A stretch of DNA of 64,000 nucleotides from the NCBI GenBank assembly GCA_947568835.1, contig OX387603.1:5120701-5184700 (forward strand), read 5' to 3'. The notes below the pieces were generated by a model that saw only the letters and a program-made list of their open reading frames with translations, was not told the origin of the DNA and ran no database searches. Made by a program: the position numbers and the translations under genes. The DNA comes from Protonemura montana (Eukaryota > Arthropoda > Insecta > Plecoptera > Nemouridae). Positions 23,562-34,886 of this stretch are shown one piece after another; the stretch's first letter is position 1; every line of letters begins with the position of its first letter.

Positions 23562-24848
23562 CTTCTTCCAATAGCCATGCAATGATTAGCGCTGTGGTTT
23601 TGGCACACGAATTCGCAATTGATTGAAATCGCTTTCGATCAACGGTACACACTGGCACTGGTGACGCGAGTGCATTGACAACATTTACATTGCAATTGCA
23701 AACAACTACTCGTAAGCTCTAAGCTATTTGACAGTCACGATACTGAATATTAGCCGAGGCAAGGTGGCTTGGTATGTCCCTTTGTTATCGACGCAGAAAG
23801 GTTCACACCTCTCATGTAATCTTAGGCATCGCATTTGTGCGACTCAATGTAAACCGAGAGCTAAGCGGCTGATATCATTGAACTGCACGAGTAGGTTTGC
23901 AAGAAATGAGTTGTTAAATGGTTAATTATATTCCTAAAAATAGCTGAAGATGGTGAAATTGCGAATAACGATGAGTTTAAACGCATACACCTGCCCAGGT
24001 AAACATGAGTCAACTAAGAACCCGTTTAATTTACTTTTGAAAAGTTAAGACACTTCTGAACCTCGAGCCTGGGGATAGGTGACCCGATGTGTACCTCACA
24101 TTCTGGATCGGTGACCGTCACACACAGCCCATAGTTGAGGTCAAAAGATGTCTGAAGGTTTTGACGTTAAGCAACAGTGCAACGGTTCGTATATTGAGTG
24201 GATGACCGCTGTACACATGCTAAGTTGATGTAGATGTTACTGTGTTTATACTCTACGCAGTGACCAAGTTGACCAGTTTGTTGGGATATGTCTGTTAGTT
24301 CTGGCTGCCACGTATTGGAGAGGGTCAAATATAAGAACACAATGATATAGCATCGCTGTTATTCTACCACCGTTGTCATGATTGTTAAACCTGATCAATG
24401 GATTTAGCCAAACGCTAAGATCTGAGTAAAAAATGTAGATACCAACGTACAGATATATCGCTAAAAAAATCTTTAGGACTTCTTGGAATAATTGCCCTTC
24501 GATTAAAGTGCCCCCTTTAGTACTTTATAGAAGATTTTGTGGAAATAGCCACTTAAAAACAGTATTAGAATCCTATAAATATATAGGAATAATATATTGA
24601 TAATGATAGAATCATAAGAAAAGCTGTTTTCCAATGCAAGTAGCCTACAAAATACAAGAAAAAGCAAAAAAGCCACATGTCCGCATTTAAAACTTCAGAC
24701 ACGAGTTTTTTCACTAAAACGGGAAGCCCCAGTATAAAAGTCGTCATGTCATCACTTAATTGGTCACGTTTTCTTGTTGTTACTTGGAAAGGACATACAA
24801 ATTGCAGATCTGACAACAGACGTTGGCAACGTCAAACGGGATGCATTT
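23562..24848. other. Region between the two secreted genes
   Basis: Upstream region of gene 1 and 3' flank of gene 2. It contains a decayed 5S-SINE fragment, listed separately. No clear TATA box was found within 150 bases of the gene 1 start. The plus-strand frame at 24677-24946 mostly runs antisense to the gene 2 end. Confidence 0.4.
24071..24240 (+). mobile_element. Decayed 5S-derived SINE head, apparently dimeric
   Basis: TTGACGTTAAGCAACAGTGC and GAGTGGATGACCGCTGTACA match the SINE head. A second GGTGACCGTCACACA block lies about 91 bp upstream, so two head units seem to be in tandem. Confidence 0.5.
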
Positions 24849-25448
24849 TCAACCGAAATAATATTCCTTGTCAAGGTACTCGTCGATCTCGCTGCGGTCG
24901 AGAGGTGCTATCTCAACATATTCATAGTAGTCTGGAACATCTGTAACGTTCTTTTGTTGCGATTTCACCTCGATCAAAGTACGTTCTCCTAGTTGTTTCG
25001 GGACTTCCGTAGTTCTTCGTCGTTTCGGTTCTGCCGATAATTTTACTTCTTTCCTCAACAAGCCTGTGCCGGAAGAACTGTCCGTTGCGTTAGGTCTCGC
25101 CGAATTGCCAGCTGCGAACAGTTTCTGTGACTCAACCGTTTCTTGTTCGCTTGAGAAATTTACCGGCTTGACAATGACTTCTGATTTCGCTGACTGAATT
25201 CTATTCGGACCTTTCATGTCACCTGTTTGATTCAGATTGTGCGGTGTTGAAGACACCTTCGACTCTGGTTCTAGTCGTGGTACATAATCTTCCGGTCCTT
25301 CTGTATTTTGATGTTCTTCCTTCTCAACCGCACGACCACGGTCTGTCGGTTTAGACACGTCGACGTTGTCAGGATCCGACGCGACGGATTCACCGTCGTT
25401 TCTGACGCCTGGTGCTATCGTGGTCGACGCCTCCAGATGAGTTGTCAA
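24849..25448 (-). CDS. Secreted acidic-tail protein, exon 2 of gene 2
   Basis: Main exon of a predicted secreted protein of 228 residues after phase-0 joining to the signal exon at 26366-26452. The acceptor is CATTTACAG|TTGACAACT, so the first codon here is an internal leucine and not a start. The product is polar and Ser/Thr/Glu-rich, has no cysteine, and has four N-glycosylation sequons (NQT, NFS, NAT, NVT). A basic patch, EPKRRRTTE, lies in the second half. The C-terminus reads DVPDYYEYVEIAPLDRSEID then EYLDKEYYFG. It parallels the neighbour's tail position by position: YY-acidic, V/I, PL, SEI, acidic-YL, KEYY, G. It lacks the hexapeptide block of gene 1, so the two are tandem duplicates that diverged in the middle. 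Family unknown. The conserved tyrosines in acidic surroundings suit sulfation, which is not shown. Confidence 0.7.
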   Translation of the reverse strand: MTTHLEASTTIAPGVRNDGESVASDPDNVDVSKPTDRGRAVEKEEHQNTEGPEDYVPRLEPESKVSSTPHNLNQTGDMKGPNRIQSAKSEVIVKPVNFSSEQETVESQKLFAAGNSARPNATDSSSGTGLLRKEVKLSAEPKRRRTTEVPKQLGERTLIEVKSQQKNVTDVPDYYEYVEIAPLDRSEIDEYLDKEYYFG

Positions 25449-26365
25449 CTGTAAATGTCCGAGAGTCTTAAGAAGATCATTAACAGAGCGCTGAGCTAGA
25501 CATTATCTAGCGTTATATCAACCAAAATGTCCAGACGAATACGTAAAAGATGTAGTCATATCGAAAGTAGTAATCTTAAATGTTAGGGCGTGGTCCTTTC
25601 AAAACGGCGAGCATATCTACAAAGCTTGGCACAGTCAATTTTTGTCCTTATGTGTTTATTAAAAATTAAAAATTAAATTAAAAAGCCCGTTTTATTTTGA
25701 ATCGACAGATGTCTGGTGTCAAATGCGTTTGGCAACCGTAAAGAAAAGAGGAATACGTAATTCAACAGTTTCTATGTTATCAAGGTTACACGCAATATGT
25801 GCGCAAATATGATGACTCAACTTAATATTATTAAAAAGGTCACCAAGACACTTCTCTGTCATTTCCGTCTTAACGGCAAGCAATGAGCATGAACCGCTGA
25901 CCCTTTTTACTGAATGAAACCAGTTTTCCACACTCTAGACTTTAAAATGGACGTGGTTCGCCCAAGTGGCTTAACAATTAAAAAAATACAATAAAATCAT
26001 TGGTGACGGACTGACGTCCATCTCATCAAAGACAGCAGAACGTACAGCTTGGCCTAGATACACTCGTCATGTGACACGATTACTCATTGCACTTGTCTAA
26101 CTCTCTTTTGTCTCTTTCGAATGCAGCTGAGATAAACATGTTACGTCACTCTTACGTTGCGCTCCTTTGCACTGCATCCTTGTGTAGACGTACGTGCTAA
26201 TAAAATACAAAAAGATTACGGCTTTCATGACTTCAACGGAAGTAACGCTTGAAAACTACGAGTACAATGCTTCTCACTGCATCAGAAATGCTACCAATCT
26301 TTATAATTTTATTTTTAACTTATACTATGTCAAATATGTTAAGTTAGTTTCATGGTGAACGTAAC
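25449..26365 (-). other. Intron of secreted gene 2
   Basis: 917 bp, phase 0. The donor GAG|GTTACG is weaker than consensus; the acceptor is CATTTACAG. Size, phase and acceptor context resemble the gene 1 intron. No other gene inside. Confidence 0.6.
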
Positions 26366-26452
26366 CTCTGCCGTGAAGCTTCCATCGGCTTCCTGTATGA
26401 CTCCGAGAAGACCCGCGCATATGAAGACGCCCAAAAAGGACGCTGTCTTCAT
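26366..26452 (-). CDS. Signal-peptide exon of secreted gene 2
   Basis: Twenty-nine codons from ATG (26452-26450). It reads MKTASFLGVFICAGLLGVIQ, then EADGSFTAE, then the GT donor at 26365-26364. It is a signal peptide with predicted cleavage after ADG. It is collinear with the gene 1 signal exon (MK-A-FL/FF, V-C---L-GV-QE-DG). The exon is defined by this homology and by the matching phase. Confidence 0.7.
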
Positions 26453-26689
26453 GTCTAAGTCGTCTTCTAGTCTCCAGTAATGTCCAGCTGTTGTGCTGTC
26501 AGAGTACTGCTAGGTAATGGAAGTAAATCTCCCTCTGCGAAGTCCAGTGCGTCATTCACGGTACGGCCTGGCACGTGTGGCGTATTGTATTCAAAACACT
26601 CTCGTCGCGATGGTAAACAATTACTAGAATAACATCGGTGTACAATGGCGTTTGCTGGTGTTTAGATTCCTGTGATGGAAGTGAAGTAG

Positions 26690-26835
26690 GCATGGCGTGT
26701 TGGTCACATGGGCTGGTGTCCAGTTGTATCCGGAGCTGAATAGTGTGTGGGGGGTCGACGTTCAGCAACATTGTACTGAGTCGGGTGTTGGATGGGTGAA
26801 CACCGTTCACAAGCGGCGGCTGATTAGACCCAAGG
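26690..26835 (+). mobile_element. Decayed 5S-derived SINE fragment upstream of gene 2
   Basis: GGCGTGTTGG, CGACGTTCAGCAACATTGTA, CTGAGTCGGGTG and TTGGATGGGTGAAC follow the SINE head order. It lies about 240 bases upstream of the gene 2 start codon, in the likely promoter region. Confidence 0.5.
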
Positions 26836-27664
26836 GCGCTGCGTTTGAAGGGATGCCAAGACGAGACGAAGAAGAAAGTAATTACAATAATGATTAAAAA
26901 AGAAAGAAAAAATTGCAATTTTAAAGGAATTCTAGAGTTAGTTGTGAGTTGATTTGCATAATATTAAAAGGTCGGGCCTATTCGCATGCTCGTATTTTTC
27001 GTATGAATAGGTTTCTGGAGACGTAGATTCACGAAATTTTGACACTCCGATTTTGAAAATACCGCTAGCTTCGTTGCTTCCTAATGTATGTTCCGCGTAG
27101 CGTTGTCGCTGTCGAGTAGGAATGATCGAATTTAAGTCGCACCGAAATTACGGCTACATTTGGCAAATACGAAATCTGTCAAACGTTTTACATCGTGTTA
27201 TCGTTGCTGCGAGCATTATAAAATTATAATAATTTCTTAGTAAGAAAGCAGGTGCAGTAAATAAAGATAATGAAGCACCCACACTGATTAACTTCTGACA
27301 AAACCACCGCAAATCTAGTCTTTCAATAAAGTCTTTCACGAACCTGCGTGAAATTGAGCAAAGTTAGTAAACACCCCGAGAAAAACAACCCTTCCCATTG
27401 CCACGCCGACGTCTTCTATCCTCCTCAAAAACTTGATGTCAAAGAAATTTGGCAAGCAGTCTCGATTCACGCGTGCGCAGTCAAAACGGCTCAGAAAAGA
27501 AAACACTGTTTTCATTTTTAAGCCTTGAAAGGTTTAAGCTTTTCAAATGCTGGGCTTATAAATAATGTGAAATCTTTCACATGAATACGCAGCATTTTCT
27601 TGAAGGATCGCGATATTTCTCAGCGTGCCACGCATTTTCGACTTTTTTAAATGCCATGGCTTGC
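26836..27664. other. Non-coding stretch
   Basis: No gene, RNA or clear repeat recognised. Confidence 0.4.
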
Positions 27665-28010
27665 GAAGAAAGAAGTTAAGCAACATTGCAGAGGTTCATA
27701 TCTTGAATGAGAACCACTTTTTAGGTACCTGTACCCTTGAACTTTTGAAGCTGGATCGTTAGAACTTTTAAAGCTATCACAAATTGGTGTGTGTGTGTTC
27801 TTGCTCAAGTTGTACCGCCATTTAGAAAGGGCATATTTCCGTGGCTTTTTCATCTCATGCCAAACTAAGCCAGCATAGTTATTACATGCCAGCTTTAGCC
27901 TTACTCGAGACCTTCTAGGCTCCACACGCGTCATAACCAGATTGTCATTCACCGACAGTCAATAGACCCAGAGCCACAGGACCAACGTCAGCACATATTG
28001 CGTCGTTAAA
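27665..28010 (+). mobile_element. Decayed 5S-derived SINE, head and tail visible
   Basis: GAAGTTAAGCAACATTGC near 27672 matches the head. AATAGACCCAGAGCCACAGG and TGCGTCGTTAAAC near 27961-28012 match the family tail. The middle is diverged. Confidence 0.45.
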
Positions 28011-29066
28011 CATAAAGTTCCGCGTAGCTCACTATATTACAACTACTTTATCCTCGGCTTTGTCTCAGTCTATGTATACGCACTCGGCGTTGTTTGCTTT
28101 GCTCTCGCTGAGTGCGCTCTTCAACTCGATAACTTATTCATAATTGTCTTTAAGCACCCACCGCCCTCTAGAATGTAATATCTCGCGGGCGGCACGGCGC
28201 GCGGATCAACAAGGCTGTGAGCTACGCTCTCACAGCCTGCTTTGTTCGACGCTCGATCGTTAGTACACGGCTTCTTGGATTTCGCTGCAGAGGGCTTGTG
28301 ATTGACTCGCGAGAAAGTAATCTGAGAATGTTGGATTTTGCATCACCACTTGGATGTCAGATGAATGCGCGCTTTAAGAAGGTGCATCTGTGGAAACAAC
28401 AGACCTTCGCGTTTAATAATACACCACTTACTGGTCTTTGTTCTAGGTTTTGACTCATTTTGAATCCGTTGGCTCCGTTTAAAATTAAAGGTATCTATAT
28501 TTTTGAAATTAAATGTTGATGCAAACGTGTATTTTGTGAATTTCTCGATTCAAACACGTATGCGGGGTGCAAATGATTGATCTTCTTTGTAAAAACACTC
28601 CCATATTTGAACCTTTTTGGTCAAATAGGTTCGATTACCGATGTGTTTTGCTTGTTCAACACTGAAATTGAAATTCAAATAAAATTCCTTTATGACATTT
28701 TCGCATTTGTATGGACGCCGTTACGCAGAGAAGTTCTAAAAATTCCCAGACATAATTTAGTATGCCGTTTCAGACCTTTCCTTTGCATACGCAAAGCATA
28801 TACGCGAAATTTATTTCGAGGGTAGCAACCCCTTTAAAAGTGAAATGTCCATGTCTTTGAAGGGTAAACACGGCGGCAAAAGAGCGCCCTGCATAACATG
28901 AATATCACTTAACTTTGAGTAATGGGGTCATTTAAATACCAATTAAGTTGTTAACGAAGAGTGTCGATGTATTAGACGAAGGAAATACGTACTCACCTAC
29001 AACAGGCTTTCATGTCCTTGGCCAAGAGGCCTACACCGGATATAATTTCGATCCCTTCGAGTTAAT
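28011..29066. other. Non-coding stretch with a strong hairpin
   Basis: A nine-pair hairpin, GGCTGTGAG and CTCACAGCC around a 7-nt loop, lies at 28213-28237 in a CpG-rich patch. No gene recognised. Confidence 0.4.
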
Positions 29067-31699
29067 CGCCGTCACCTCTGTGCTGGACATTCCGTGACAG
29101 GGTGCTTGTTTCGCTCCACGCAAAGGAGCGGACACTCGCCGTCGCCTCTGTGCTAGACATTCCGTGACAGGGTGCTTGTTTCGCTCCACGCAAAGGAGCG
29201 GACACTCGCCGTCGCCTCTGTGTTGGACATTCCGTGATAGGGTGCTGTTTCGCTCCACGCAAAGGAGTGGACACTCGACGTCGCCACTGTGCTGGACATT
29301 CCGTGACAGGGTGCTTGTTTCACTCCACGCAAAGAAGCGGACACTCGCCGTCGCCTCTGTGCTGGACATTCCGTGACAGGGTGCTTGTTTCACTCCACGC
29401 AAAGAAGCGGACACTCGCCGTCGCCTCTGTGCTGGACATTCCGTGACAGGGTGCTTGTTTCATTCCACGCAAAGAAGCGGACACTCGCCGTCGCCTCTGT
29501 GCTGGACATTCCGCGACAGGGTGCTTGTTTCATTCCACGCAAAGAAGCGGACACTCGCCGTCGCCTCTGTGCTGGACATTCCGTGACAGGGTGCTTGTTT
29601 CGCTCCACGCAAAGGAGCGGACACTCGCCGTCGCCTCTGTGCTGGACATTCCGTGACAGGGTGCTTGTTTCGCTCCACGCAAAGGAGCGGACACTCGCCG
29701 TCGCCTCTGTGCTAGACATTCCGTGACAGGGTGCTTGTTTCGCTCCACGCAAAGGAGCGGACACTCGCCGTCGCCTCTGTGTTGGACATTCCGTGATAGG
29801 GTGCTGTTTCGCTCCACGCAAAGGAGTGGACACTCGACGTCGCCACTGTGCTGGACATTCCGTGACAGGGTGCTTGTTTCACTCCACGCAAAGAAGCGGA
29901 CACTCGCCGTCGCCTCTGTGCTGGACATTCCGTGACAGGGTGCTTGTTTCATTCCACGCAAAGAAGCGGACACTCGCCGTCGCCTCTGTGCTGGACATTC
30001 CGCGACAGGGTGCTTGTTTCATTCCACGCAAAGAAGCGGACACTCGCCGTCGCCTCTGTGCTGGACATTCCGTGACAGGGTGCTTGTTTCGCTCCACGCA
30101 AAGGAGCGGACACTCGCCGTCGCCTCTGTGCTGGACATTCCGTGACAGGGTGCTTGTTTCGCTCCACGCAAAGGAGCGGACACTCGCCGTCGCCTCTGTG
30201 CTGGACATTCCGTGACAGGGCGCTTGTTTCGCTCCACGCAAAGGAGCGGACACTCGCCGTCGCCTCTGTGCTGGACATTCCGTGACAGGGTGCTTGTTTC
30301 GCTCCACGCAAAGGAGCGGACACTCGACGTCGCCACTGTGCTGGACATTCCGTGACAGGGTGCTTGTTTCGCTCCACGCAATGGAGCGGACACTCGCCGT
30401 CGCCTCTGTGCTGGACATTCCGTGACAGGGTGCTTGTTTCATTCCACGCAAAGAAGCGGACACTCGCCGTCGCCTCTGTGCTGGACATTCCGCGACAGGG
30501 TGCTTGTTTCATTCCACGCAAAGAAGCGGACACTCGCCGTCGCCTCTGTGCTGGACATTCCGTGACAGGGTGCTTGTTTCGCTCCACGCAAAGGAGCGGA
30601 CACTCGCCGTCGCCTCTGTGCTGGACATTCCGTGACAGGGTGCTTGTTTCACTCCACGCAAAAGAGGCGGACACTCGCCGTCGCCTCTGTGCTGGACATT
30701 CCGTGACATGGTGCTTGTTTCGCTCCACGCAAAGGAGCGGACACTCGCCGTCGCCTCTGGGCTGGACATTCCGTGACATGGTGCTTGTTTCACTCCACGC
30801 AAAGGAGCGGACACTCGCCGTCGCCTCTGGGCTGGACATTCCGTGACAGGGTGCTTGTTTCGCTCCACGCAAAGGAGCGGACACTCGCCGTCGCCTCTGT
30901 GCTGGACATTCCGTGACAGGGTGCTTGTTTCACTCCACGCAAAGGAGCGGACACTCGCCGTCGCCTCTGTGCTGGACATTCCGTGACAGGGTGCTTGTTT
31001 CACTCCACGCAAAGGAGCGGACACTCGCCGTCGCCTCTGTGCTGGACATTCCGCGACAGGGTGCTTGTTTCATTCCACGCAAAGAAGCGGACACTCGCCG
31101 TCGCCTCTGTGCTGGACATTCCGTGACAGGGTGCTTGTTTCGCTCCACGCAAAGGAGCGGACACTCGCCGTCGCCTCTGTGCTGGACATTCCGTGACAGG
31201 GTGCTTGTTTCACTCCACGCAAAAGAGGCGGACACTCGCCGTCGCCTCTGTGCTGGACATTCCGTGACATGGTGCTTGTTTCGCTCCACGCAAAGGAGCG
31301 GACACTCGCCGTCGCCTCTGGGCTGGACATTCCGTGACATGGTGCTTGTTTCACTCCACGCAAAGGAGCGGACACTCGCCGTCGCCTCTGGGCTGGACAT
31401 TCCGTGACAGGGTGCTTGTTTCGCTCCACGCAAAGGAGCGGACACTCGCCGTCGCCTCTGTGCTGGACATTCCGTGACAGGGTGCTTGTTTCACTCCACG
31501 CAAAGGAGCGGACACTCGCCGTCGCCTCTGTGCTGGACATTCCGTGACAGGGTGCTTGTTTCACTCCACGCAAAGGAGCGGACACTCGCCGTCGCCTCTG
31601 GGCTGGACATTCCGTGACAGGGTGCTTGTTTCACTCCACGCAAATGAGCGGACACTCGCCGTTGCCTCTGGGCTAGACATACCGTGCCAGTGTTTGTTG
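29067..31699 (-). repeat. 70-bp minisatellite array C (about 37-38 units)
   Basis: Largest array. The consensus lies on the minus strand relative to arrays A, B and G. Most units are exactly 70 bp. Single-base indel units create larger repeats: blocks repeat at 559 bp (29164 and 29723) and at 561 bp (30352 and 30913). Terminal units are degenerate (CGCCGTCACC at the left, GGCTAGACATACC at the right). All long frames here, up to 311 codons on both strands, are repeat artefacts: 70 is not divisible by three, so each unit is read in all frames in turn. Confidence 0.95.
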
Positions 31700-34542
31700 C
31701 AATCGGATAAAATAACAAAATGTATAAGGAAACGTTGCCGAAAATTTCATCAGTGTCTTACAGAATATGAACAGATCTATTGGAAATCAGATGTTGTACA
31801 AAATGTTCTGCACAAACTTCTTAGCTCAAGTCGGTCGTACGAATGTGAAGATTACTTTTTTCGAACTTGGTATTCCTGTACCGTGCAGCTAATACACGGA
31901 GTGTGGAATCTGTCGCGATGTTGACGACATTTCGGGGGTTGAGGGTGTGTGGGTGGTGGGGGAGTCCCGCGTGGCCCTCACGAAACAAGAGACAGTCACC
32001 CGCCTTGTGGAGTTTGGTGTGGGTGGGGCACTAAGTGGCCGATCTTGATTCCATCACAACGTCGCCGTGAAAGTCTGTCGTCTTTTGTTTCTCAACGTTG
32101 GCAGCGCCGAAAAGTTGGCTCTCAGTATCAAGTTCTGCCAACTTGCGGGGCCTTTGTGTCTGTGTTATTATAATTATTTAGTTTTCTAAAGTTTTTTTTT
32201 TTTTTAGTCATTTGTTCAGGGTGATTTTTTTCTTTGAGTGTTTTGCTCGCAGGTCCTAGTGACGTCAACTTGACGGCACTCTTTTATTAAAGTGAAAAAT
32301 CAACTTATTAGAATGTTTTGATTCTAGCCAAGAAACTTTCATTGTTCCCTAATAACCATTTTTTTTTATAAACATTTTTTAAAGTAAATTTAAGTGATCG
32401 TTGATAGGCTTGCCAATAATCGCATTAAAAACGATCTGTTGCTTGTAATTTCCCCGAGTTTCCGCGCTTTCTAATTGAGCCCCGGGAAACTCGCCGAGCC
32501 GGAAAATCAGAGATCGAAGAGTTTTCCTTGTGATTCGTGTTACAGCGGAAAGTGAAAATCATCGTCATTGATAATTGAACTTTGTGAAAACCTCCCGACC
32601 CCGATTCGCAACCCAAGCTTGCATCCGGGAAATGAAATGTAAAAAAGTGTTCCAGGTTTACAACAATATCTAGGTACAAGGTTAGTCGGGAACAATTTCA
32701 CTAACATCAAGCTAAACTTGGTTGAAACTCAGTTTAGCCTCAAGGTTTTATGTTCCCTAAATTAAAGGACATTTCAGAAACGTCGAGCACGATCATTTAG
32801 GCGTGTCATGAAACGAGAAAAATACGGTTATCAGCAAAGAGTTTAAATCAAAATGGAGTGTTTTGTGATTTTGACATGAGTAACAGTTTTGTCAGGCACA
32901 ATTTTTTTTACTTAAAGGCTTTTCAATTTAAACCCTCATTGATCAAAGTTCAAATTCTAAACGTGAATCAGTGCTAAGAAATTTTAACAAATTGCATTTT
33001 TTTTTAATGTGAAAGCCTACTAGAATGAATACCAAATTCGAATGTACATTATATCTTGTTTTAGGTATTTGTATACAAATCGTTTCTTGAATAATTAAAT
33101 TTATCATAAAATCAGCTAAACATAATTTGACCTTCAAATCAAGTTTAAACCGAGTTTAGCCTGATTTTGGTAGAAAATTGAAAAAAATTTGGTTGCACGT
33201 GGAGCAATCCCCCCCTCCCCCCCCCCCCCCCTTTCTGCACTCACTACATCGTCCGAAACGGTACGTCCACTAAAATGCAAACACTATTTCACATTCGTAC
33301 TATTCACATTTTTCAATGCAACTAGAACAATATCAACCCACAAAGCCGTCTCTTCTTCAGCCAAATTCTTGTGCACATTTTTTTGCAAATCCTGAATACG
33401 AGGCCAGTGGTATGGAAGAGTTAGTTTCACTCGCTTTACTCGCTGTAAATACGTCAATGATGCGTAGTTACTTCAATCTTGTCCACATCATTTACAGTGG
33501 CAACTACAATGAATGACTTTGAAATATATTGATTTTCACCCTAAGCATAACTCCCATAAAAGTGACTCTCCTACCATCACATTTTTAAGTCACGAATGAC
33601 TTTGCATCTTTTTTTGAAGGAATTCGCTAAAAGTAGGCGCCACACACAACATCTTGTTTCTATACTGGAACAATCAGAACTTCCAACACTTTTGATTGCC
33701 TACTTATCTTTCCTAATTCCTAGTGCCAACAATGAAAGTGCTTTGGGAATGTTTTCAAGCGAAATGGAAGCCGAGAATTAGATCTTGAGTCATTGCGTTA
33801 GGACTCAACTGCAGATTAGTTGTGATTGAATTCAAACACCGTCTAGAAGTTGGTTTCTTTACCGAGTTTTCTAAAGAAAGAAACGCTACAAGTGTTGGAA
33901 ACGAATATGTCATTGCTTTGTTATTTACGTCACATGTAGATATCTGTGTTGTAGGTTAAATAAACTCGGTTTTACGGTCTGAACATTGCGGAAAATCTGT
34001 CGACAATGTTTCCCTCAGGTTTTTCATTTGATTTTCCTCTCAACATCATCGGTGTTTACGCTTTTTTGTCGGCGTTGCAAAAGTTGTATCCCTTCCAGCG
34101 GTCTGTCCAACTCTAAGCGACCGTCAAGACCTGAAGCCACCAACTCTTCAAGCATGGCACCTGCAATTAGGTGAGCCTATCCACTCGAAAAAGAAATTTC
34201 CCTGGAAAAGAATTTAGTATTTTTTATTATTTGATCTGAGGATTTTTCCACCCAACTTTCACGTTTAAACTTTGCAGATAAAAAACGAAAGTTGTAATGG
34301 GCCATTGCCATTGGAAACTTTTTACAGAGAGAATTCGAGCTGTTCACTTCTGCGTTATATATAGGATCGGTTTCTTCTGGAACCCTTTGTAATCTTATTG
34401 TTATCTCTGTATAAAAGCTTGTAACCAAAGAACTGCCTGTTCTGAAGGCAAGCGCACATCTTAAAATATATCGCAAAAAGTCATTTCGATACATTTTTGG
34501 TTTATAAAATCCATAAATACAAACATATCAAGTTTCTATTTG
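31700..34542. other. Non-coding stretch
   Basis: No gene recognised. Contains T-rich runs near 32195 and 32360, a TGACGTCA motif at 32260-32267 and a C-rich tract listed separately. The frames at 33189-33781 are unsupported. Confidence 0.45.
33209..33231. repeat. C-rich homopolymer tract
   Basis: A run of C with a single T. Confidence 0.85.
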
Positions 34543-34886
34543 AGCAATGGAGCGGACACTCGCCGTCGCCTCTGTGCTGGACATTCCGTGACAGGGCGCT
34601 TGTTTCGCTCCATGCAAAGGAGCGGACACTCGCCGTCGCCTCTGTGCTGGACATTCCGTGACAGGGTGCTTGTTTCACTCCACGCAAAGGAGCGGACACT
34701 CGCCGTCGCCTCTGTACTGGACATTCCGTGACAGGGCGCTTGTTTAGGTCCACGCAAAGGAGTGGACACTCGCCGTGGCTCTGTGCTGGACATTCCGTGA
34801 CAGGGTGCTTGTTTCGCTCCACGCAAAGAAGCGGACACTCGCCGTCGCCTCTGTGCTGGACATTCCGTGACAGGGTACTTTGTTTA
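34543..34886 (-). repeat. 70-bp minisatellite array D (about 4.9 units)
   Basis: Same unit, minus orientation. One unit has lost a few bases (CGCCGTGGCTCTGTG near 34772). It starts after TTTGAGCAATGGAGCGG and ends at CAGGGTACTTTG. Confidence 0.9.

Noticed and set aside
29949..30884. A 311-codon frame and many similar long frames in the 29-31.7 kb array
   Set aside because: They run through a 70-bp tandem repeat that lacks stops on both strands. The period is not a multiple of three, so the same 70-residue cycle appears in every frame. There is no start context, splice site or unique sequence.
29067..31699. CRISPR-like array
   Set aside because: The 70-bp units abut directly with no variable spacers, and the genome is eukaryotic by its introns and SINEs. 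It is a minisatellite.
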